From positions 1-64,000 of the forward strand of contig NZ_CP041185.1 in the NCBI RefSeq assembly GCF_006517255.1: a stretch of DNA of 64,000 bases, in the 5' to 3' direction. A program made the translations under genes and the position numbers. Below are positions 59,007 to 64,000 of this stretch, piece by piece. The DNA comes from Janthinobacterium tructae (GTDB lineage Bacteria; Pseudomonadota; Gammaproteobacteria; Burkholderiales; Burkholderiaceae_D). Positions within the stretch are counted from its first letter, which is position 1. Each line of letters opens with the position of its first letter. The notes under the pieces were generated by a model. The model ran no database searches, was not told the origin of the DNA, and saw only the letters and a program-made list of their open reading frames with translations.

Positions 59007-59234
59007 TCAGCGCGGACTGACGATCAGGCGCCAGCGGATGGCACCTTGCTCGCTGCTGTGCTGATGGTGGTTTTGCGGTGGCATGATGTGGCCTTCCGTC
59101 GACACGATCTCGTGCGCGCAGCCGTCGCAGCGGTAGATGCCCGAGTACGGCACGGCTTCTCCGGGCGAGGTCAGTTCATCGAAACGCGGGTGCATCGAGC
59201 GGGCCACGTAGCTGGGGTTTTTGTAGTCGGCCAT
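59007..59234 (-). CDS. Small zinc-ribbon-like protein
   Basis: A 75-residue protein: 'ADYKNPSYVARSMHPRFDEL', then 'YSGIYRCDGCAHEIVSTEGH' with a CxxC knuckle and 'MPPQNHHQH', which is rich in His. It matches a small conserved family sometimes labelled 'protein L'; function unknown. ATG 59234 fits the family start better than the upstream 59273 ATG. It is divergent from the TrpF-like gene. Confidence 0.7.
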   Translation of the reverse strand: MADYKNPSYVARSMHPRFDELTSPGEAVPYSGIYRCDGCAHEIVSTEGHIMPPQNHHQHSSEQGAIRWRLIVSPR

Positions 59235-59361
59235 GGAATCGTCGGTAAGTGGAAAATGTCCCCATTCTGGCACACAATCGTGTACGGCCTTGACCGCGTG
59301 TCTTGGTGCGCGCGCGGCCCTGTGTTGTAATGTTGCTCATTCCATTTGAACACGCAAGGCC

Positions 59362-60039
59362 ATGAGAACCCGCATCAAGATCTGCTGCATCGCTTCCATC
59401 GACGAAGCGCAACTGGCCATTGCCGCCGGCGCCGACGCGCTGGGCCTGGTGGCGGCCATGCCGTCCGGCCCCGGTCCGATTCCCGACGCGTGCATCGCGC
59501 AGATCGCCGCCTGGACGCCGCCACCCGTGGCCACGTTTCTGCTGACGTCCGAGACGACGGCGCAAGCCATCGCCGAACACGTGCGCGCCACGCAGCCATC
59601 GACCGTGCAGATCGTCGGGCATATCGACCCGCGTGAAGTCGAGGAACTGGCGCGCCTGCTGCCGCATGTGCGGCGCGTGCAGGTGATCCATGTGGAAGGG
59701 CCCGAGGCTTTGGCGCTGATTCCCGCCTACGCACCCCATGTGCATGCCTTTTTGCTCGATTCCGGTCGCCCTGGCGCGCCGGTCCCGGAGCTGGGAGGCA
59801 CGGGCCGCACGCACGACTGGTCCGTCAGTGCGCGCTTCGTGCGCGCCAGTCCCCGTCCCGTATTCCTCGCCGGCGGCCTCGATGCCAACAACGTGATGGA
59901 GGCGCTGCGCCAGGTGCGGCCCTACGGCATCGACCTGTGCTCGCGCGTGCGCACCGATGGCAAGCTCGATGTCATGAAGCTGGCCCTGCTGATGGCGGCC
60001 GTGCGCGACGTGGATGCGGCGCTGTATGCGGAAGGTTAA
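59362..60039 (+). CDS. trpF: Phosphoribosylanthranilate isomerase-like protein
   Basis: A 225-residue TIM-barrel protein. The catalytic Cys lies in 'RIKICCIASIDEA' (usual motif KICG), the general acid Asp in 'AFLLDSG', and 'FLAGGLDANNV' is the phosphate-binding loop. PRAI converts N-phosphoribosylanthranilate to CdRP in tryptophan synthesis. The altered second residue (Cys for Gly) and 'GIDLCSRVRTDGKLD' in place of the usual 'G.DVSSGVE' suggest a diverged copy. It is not in a trp operon, so a second copy elsewhere is likely and the role may have shifted. Confidence 0.75.
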   Translation: MRTRIKICCIASIDEAQLAIAAGADALGLVAAMPSGPGPIPDACIAQIAAWTPPPVATFLLTSETTAQAIAEHVRATQPSTVQIVGHIDPREVEELARLLPHVRRVQVIHVEGPEALALIPAYAPHVHAFLLDSGRPGAPVPELGGTGRTHDWSVSARFVRASPRPVFLAGGLDANNVMEALRQVRPYGIDLCSRVRTDGKLDVMKLALLMAAVRDVDAALYAEG

Positions 60040-60944
60040 TCCGTCGTTGCCAATGCGTTCATCTCGCGCACAAACGCTTCCGTAAACGCGGCCACCATGC
60101 CGCTGGCCGCGCGCGGCGAGATCAGGCCGACGACGGAATGCGACTCCTCGTCGGGCAGCGCAATGAAACGCACGCCGGGCGGCGCCACCAGGCGCATGCT
60201 GTCGGGGACGATGGCGATGCCCATGTTGGCCTCGATCAGGTTCAGCTGCGAGGTCTTGCGCGACAGGGCGCGCGCCGCCTTCGGAAAGAAACCCTGCGCC
60301 AGGCACAGGCCCGCCACCAGGTAGCTGAGGCCGCCGCGGTCCTTGTGCGGGATCGAGACGAACGCCTCGTCGCGCAGGGCGGCGATCGTCGTGCGCTGCA
60401 GCGCGGCCAGCGGCGAGGCCGACGACACGGCCACTACCAGCTTTTCCGTAAACAGTTCGCGCACGACGATATTGGCATGCTTGCGCAGGGTGGGCAGGCG
60501 CACCAGGCCCAGGTCGGCGCGGCCTTCCTCGATGTCAGCCGCCTGATTTTCCGACGAGCCTTTCGACACGTCGAGCGTAACACCGGGAAACTGCGCCAGC
60601 AGGCGGTTCAGCACGGCGCCGATGGCGGGCGTGAGGGTGACGGAGCTCGAATGCAGCAGGCGGATGATGCCTTGCGCTCCTTGTCCCACGTGGCGCGTCT
60701 GGCGCACGGTTTCATCGATGTCTTCGAGGATGCGCTTGGCCCGTTCATAAAATATCTGTCCCGCGGGCGTCAGTTCGATATGGCGCGCGTCGCGCGTCAG
60801 CAGCAAGGCTTGTACTTCGGTTTCCAGCTCCTTGATCTGCCGGCTCAGGGCTGACTGCGCGATATACAGCTTTTCCGCCGCGCGCGAGTAGCTGCCCGCA
60901 TCGACGACTTCGACAAAATAGCGGAACTGTCTGATGGAAATCAA
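60036..60944 (-). CDS. LysR-family transcriptional regulator
   Basis: A 302-residue regulator. The helix-turn-helix is in 'FVEVVDAGSYSRAAEKLYIAQ' and 'SALSRQIKELETEVQALLL', followed by the effector domain ('IIRLLHSSSVTLTPAIGAVL', 'ADLGLVRLP', 'GIAIVPDSM'). It resembles NAC/CynR-like members that control small regulons. It faces the TrpF-like gene tail to tail with a 4-bp overlap. Its target is not evident; the divergent small ORF at 61048 is the only gene next to its promoter. Confidence 0.9.
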   Translation of the reverse strand: MISIRQFRYFVEVVDAGSYSRAAEKLYIAQSALSRQIKELETEVQALLLTRDARHIELTPAGQIFYERAKRILEDIDETVRQTRHVGQGAQGIIRLLHSSSVTLTPAIGAVLNRLLAQFPGVTLDVSKGSSENQAADIEEGRADLGLVRLPTLRKHANIVVRELFTEKLVVAVSSASPLAALQRTTIAALRDEAFVSIPHKDRGGLSYLVAGLCLAQGFFPKAARALSRKTSQLNLIEANMGIAIVPDSMRLVAPPGVRFIALPDEESHSVVGLISPRAASGMVAAFTEAFVREMNALATTD

Positions 60945-61047
60945 TCGTATGCCTTTTCGAGATCGCTGACTGCCTGATTTGATATTGGCCTTGCCCCGGC
61001 GTTCAGGCTACAGTGGATTGCTCTGCTGTCACTGCAAAGGAAAGACC

Positions 61048-61146
61048 ATGCTGGAATTGATCGGGGTGCTGGGACTGCTCGTCAGTATTATCGCAAAACT
61101 GATTTTCGTCCAGATCGGCGCGGCGGGAAATGGCAAGGAAGATTAA
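61048..61146 (+). CDS. Possible small membrane protein (32 aa)
   Basis: ATG 61048 follows AAAGGAAAG and opens a frame of 32 codons: 'MLELIGVLGLLVSIIAKLIF' is one hydrophobic helix, followed by a short polar tail ending in Lys-Glu-Asp. It has a ribosome site and a membrane-protein composition, and it overlaps the end of the PPTase gene by 4 bp. It could also be a chance ORF; no family is known to me. Confidence 0.4.
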   Translation: MLELIGVLGLLVSIIAKLIFVQIGAAGNGKED

Positions 61147-61670
61147 TAGGCGAGGCTTGCCACGTAGGGGGCTGGCAAGGGTAAAGCCTGCCAGCGGCAG
61201 GCTGGCGCGGCCCCGTTCCATTCGGCCAGTTGCAGGCCGCAGTACTTGAGCGCCGCCTCGCGCGCCGTCCACGCCTGCGCCAGCCGCCGCGGGCGCTGTG
61301 CATCGGGGCAGGCGGCCAGTTCCTCGGCCACCTGCGGCCCCAGGTAATCGCGCGCCAGATTCGCCCAGTCGGGAACGTCCTGCACGCGCATCACGTCGAT
61401 GCCGACGGCGCCGTGCAGGTGGATGGCAGCCAGCGACATGCCTTCGTCATGGGTCAATGACAAACCTGCCACGCGACCGGCCAGCAGCAAACGGGGAGGA
61501 GCACCCGGCGTCGACTCCACCGAAATCGATTCGATATCCACCTTCAGCCACTGCGCCGCCGCTGTCCGCAAGGCGGCGCGGATGCGCTGGCGGGCCTCCA
61601 AGCGCGGCAGGACGGCGGCGACGCCGATCACCAGCATGCCTTCGCCCGACCACAGCACGGTGGCATCCAT
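61143..61670 (-). CDS. 4'-phosphopantetheinyl transferase
   Basis: A 175-residue enzyme that attaches phosphopantetheine to carrier proteins. The Mg/CoA-binding motifs are 'GLSLTHDEGMSLAAI', 'VGIDVMRVQDVPDW' and 'QAWTAREAALKYCG' (the WxxKEAxxK motif with Arg for Lys). It is single-domain in size (short AcpS/Sfp-like form). It lies nine bases after the NRPS-type gene and probably primes its carrier domain. Confidence 0.87.
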   Translation of the reverse strand: MDATVLWSGEGMLVIGVAAVLPRLEARQRIRAALRTAAAQWLKVDIESISVESTPGAPPRLLLAGRVAGLSLTHDEGMSLAAIHLHGAVGIDVMRVQDVPDWANLARDYLGPQVAEELAACPDAQRPRRLAQAWTAREAALKYCGLQLAEWNGAAPACRWQALPLPAPYVASLAY

Positions 61671-61679
61671 CAGCTGCGA

Positions 61680-64000
61680 TCAGCTACGCAAAGGTGCCGC
61701 CGGGCAGCCGGCCCAGTTGCTGCCGGCGGGGATATGCTCACCTTTCATCACCAGGGTCAACGGTCCCAGGCGCGCATTGTCGCCTACCTTGGCGCTGTAC
61801 AGCACGGAGCTGCGCGGGCCCATGTAGACGCGCCGGCCGATGTCCACGTGGTCGATCTTCATCACGCGGTCTTCGAACAGATGCGTCTGCGGGCAGGTCA
61901 GCGCATTCAATTCGCTGTAGTCGCCGATATGCACGCAGTCGAATTCCGTAATGTCCGTCGTGTCCATATAGACGCCGCGGCCGATCTTGCAGCCGAACAG
62001 GCGGAAAGCCAGCGGCAGCCACGGCGTGCCGCGCAGGTAGCGCATGAAGTTGGGCACGGCGATGCCTTCGTACAGATTGGTCACGCCTTCGGAAATCCAC
62101 ACGAACGGCGTCCACATGGGCGCCGCGTGCTTGCGGTAGCGTCCCAGCAGCAGCCACTTGAACAGCACCACCACTAAAAAGTTACCGATGCCGTAGGCGA
62201 TGCCGGCAATGGCCAGGTCGCCCACCACTTCGCCCCAGCGCCCGGCGCCGGCGATCGGCATCACGTCCAGCACCAGGGTGTAGCCGACGGCGATCACCAC
62301 CGCGTGCGGCGCGACGATGCGGAACGCTTCGATCAGGCTGCGGCCCAGGCGGCGCAGGATGGACGGCTTGAAGGTCAGGTGCTCGGCAAAACCGCTGACC
62401 TGTTCGCGCGCAGGCAGGTGCATCGGGGGAGAACCGAGCCAGGTATCGCCGCTGTGCATCTGCTCATTGCGCGGCGCATGCGTATGCACGCCGATCAGCA
62501 CGTGCTCGGGCAGGGTGGTGCCGTCCGGGATATAGCTACCGTTGCCGACAAAGCTGCGGTGCGAGATGACGGTGGGGCGCATGGTCATCCAGCCGCCGTC
62601 GATCTGCTCGTCGCCCAGCATGACGGCATCGGCGATGAAGGTGTCGTCGCCCAGGGTCAGCATGTCGGGCACTACGCCCAGCGCCGTGGAAATCTCGGCG
62701 CCCTTGCCCACCTTGGCGCCCAGCAGACGGTACCAGTACGGTGCGTACACGGTGGCGTAAATGCCGTGCAACACGTTCAGGCTCGATTCCTGGATATGGC
62801 TGACCAGCCACTTGGCGCAATAAATATTGCTGTGCACGGGCGAGCTGCCCGGCTTCAAGCGGGGCAGTGCGCCCCAGCGGATGGCGGCCGACAGCAGGGC
62901 CGTCAGCACGATCAGCACGGCGCTGGCGGGGAAGGCCAGCAGGAAGTAGCGGGCCAGCTGGGTCGTCACGTCGCGGCCCTGCAGCCACGGCATCATTTCG
63001 CGTTCGTCGAACCAGTCGATCAGCACGAAGCTGGGGAAGACGGGCATGAAGAACAGCACGGCGATGAGAACCATGCCGAAGCAGAAGAACAGGGTTTCGC
63101 CCGTCAGGCGCAGGCGCGAGACGGCGGGGCGCGGCGGCTGGCTGGCCCGGTCGTAGGGGCCGATGTCGCGCGCGGGCGAACCGGTCCAGACCCTGCCCGC
63201 CGGCACGCTCACGCCATCGGCCAGCGCGGATTGTCCCTCCAGGTGGCCGAAGGCGCCTACGCTGGTATTGCCTTCCAAAATCGCGTAAGAGCTGATGCAG
63301 GCATCGTCGCCGATGCTGATCTGGCCCAGCAGCAAACGGCCCCGTTCCACGCGGGCGTTTTCAAAATTGACGGCATTGCCGACGCTGACGTTGTCGCCGA
63401 TGGACAGCAGGTCGGGCGCGCGCAGGGTCATCGAGCCGATGACCACTTCCTTGCCCACTTTCGCGCCCAGCGCACGAAGCCACCAGCTGTTCAGCGACGA
63501 GCCGCTGAGCAGATACGCGGGCGCCGATTCGACCAGGCGGTCGGCCAGCCACCAGCGGTAGTAGGTGACGCCCCACAGCGGATAGCTGCCCGGTTTCAAA
63601 CGCCCGGCAATCAGCCACTTGCCGGCAATCGCGATGGCAAATTCGGCCAGGGTGGCGAGCAAGAACACGACTATCGAGGCGGCGATGGCGCGCGGCACGG
63701 TATCTCCCGTGTCGCCCGTGAAGAAGTGGTAGGTGAAAAACGGCGCCATCCACTGCGCCATGCGCAGGGTGACGAGGCCCGGCACGGCCGCCGCCTGCGC
63801 CGCGCCGCACAGCCAGCGCTTCATGGCCGATGGCGGCGTCCACTCCGCTTCCGGCGTGGCCAGCGCGGGCGCTTCATTCAGCACGGCGGCGATCTTGCCG
63901 ATCTGGCGATTGTGATAAATGTCGCGCACCGTCATGTGGGCGTAAGCTGGATTGGCGCGCAGGCTTGACGCCAGGCGCGCGGCCAGGAAGGAGTGGCCAC
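61680..64000 (-). CDS. Pls/PosA-type NRPS terminal membrane protein, 5' part outside window
   Basis: The gene enters from the right edge; 773 codons are visible. At the edge the frame reads 'GHSFLAARLASSLR', the end of a peptidyl carrier domain with its pantetheine Ser, then 'MTVRDIYHNRQIGKIA'. The rest is the Pls/PosA terminal region: several membrane helices alternating with three left-handed beta-helix modules ('GKEVVIGSMTLRAPDLLSIG', 'GDDTFIADAVMLGDEQID', 'FDCVHIGDYSELNALTC'). In epsilon-poly-lysine synthetase this part joins monomers. An adenylation domain is expected upstream, beyond the window. The monomer cannot be predicted. Confidence 0.87.
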   Translation of the reverse strand, partial: GHSFLAARLASSLRANPAYAHMTVRDIYHNRQIGKIAAVLNEAPALATPEAEWTPPSAMKRWLCGAAQAAAVPGLVTLRMAQWMAPFFTYHFFTGDTGDTVPRAIAASIVVFLLATLAEFAIAIAGKWLIAGRLKPGSYPLWGVTYYRWWLADRLVESAPAYLLSGSSLNSWWLRALGAKVGKEVVIGSMTLRAPDLLSIGDNVSVGNAVNFENARVERGRLLLGQISIGDDACISSYAILEGNTSVGAFGHLEGQSALADGVSVPAGRVWTGSPARDIGPYDRASQPPRPAVSRLRLTGETLFFCFGMVLIAVLFFMPVFPSFVLIDWFDEREMMPWLQGRDVTTQLARYFLLAFPASAVLIVLTALLSAAIRWGALPRLKPGSSPVHSNIYCAKWLVSHIQESSLNVLHGIYATVYAPYWYRLLGAKVGKGAEISTALGVVPDMLTLGDDTFIADAVMLGDEQIDGGWMTMRPTVISHRSFVGNGSYIPDGTTLPEHVLIGVHTHAPRNEQMHSGDTWLGSPPMHLPAREQVSGFAEHLTFKPSILRRLGRSLIEAFRIVAPHAVVIAVGYTLVLDVMPIAGAGRWGEVVGDLAIAGIAYGIGNFLVVVLFKWLLLGRYRKHAAPMWTPFVWISEGVTNLYEGIAVPNFMRYLRGTPWLPLAFRLFGCKIGRGVYMDTTDITEFDCVHIGDYSELNALTCPQTHLFEDRVMKIDHVDIGRRVYMGPRSSVLYSAKVGDNARLGPLTLVMKGEHIPAGSNWAGCPAAPLRS

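Overview
The window is a high-GC betaproteobacterial chromosome segment. The proteins look most like Oxalobacteraceae (the Janthinobacterium/Massilia/Duganella group). That rests on family resemblance and the combination of a phasin, lpxH-ppiB-ppiA-cysS, accA-tilS-lysC and rnr-rlmB; no search was run. Most of it is ordinary chromosome with densely packed genes; one 8.4 kb segment is clearly foreign.

Left part (1-19.8 kb): the end of an EgtB/SenA-like oxygenase gene, a UvrD-like helicase, an epimerase, a candidate structured RNA, and a four-gene envelope-sensing operon (two LiaF-type membrane proteins, a LytS-type kinase and a LytTR regulator). Next come an SOS-boxed pair (FAN1-like nuclease and FeS helicase), an MFS transporter, a phasin, a receiver-PAS-GAF kinase, a divergent HxlR/QorB pair with TACTTAC operators, and four tRNA-Leu(CAG) genes. 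Housekeeping block (19.8-37.4 kb): rnr, rlmB, cysE, yceH, udk, a GntR-controlled ABC exporter, a DUF72 gene, lpxH, ppiB, ppiA, cysS, a 3-methyladenine DNA glycosylase gene, accA, tilS, lysC and tRNA-Ser(GCT).

Island (37,443-45,854): an integrative element in the 3' end of tRNA-Ser, bounded by a 56-bp direct repeat. It carries a tyrosine integrase, paired GGGGGGTAGG repeats inside both ends, an IncP/RP4-type oriT with a decayed traJ, 22-bp iterons, and an AT-rich cargo of three genes: an unrecognised 256-aa protein, an SF1 helicase and a PIN-domain protein. It is probably mobilised in trans. The cargo is the best candidate in the window for an undescribed (possibly anti-phage) system.

Right part (46-64 kb): an apparent oxidase operon (multicopper oxidase, tyrosinase, an unrecognised 120-aa protein, a LodA-like quinoprotein oxidase and its LodB-like flavoprotein). 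It is followed by a Fur-boxed DUF2325 gene, an Lgt-like/TlpA fusion, the DmeR-DmeF Co/Ni efflux pair with its operator, yjdM, an RlmN-family methylase, a TrpF-like gene facing a LysR gene, and a 4'-phosphopantetheinyl transferase beside the end of a Pls-type NRPS terminal protein that runs off the window. REP-like double hairpins built on GTAGGTCGG occur three times between genes.
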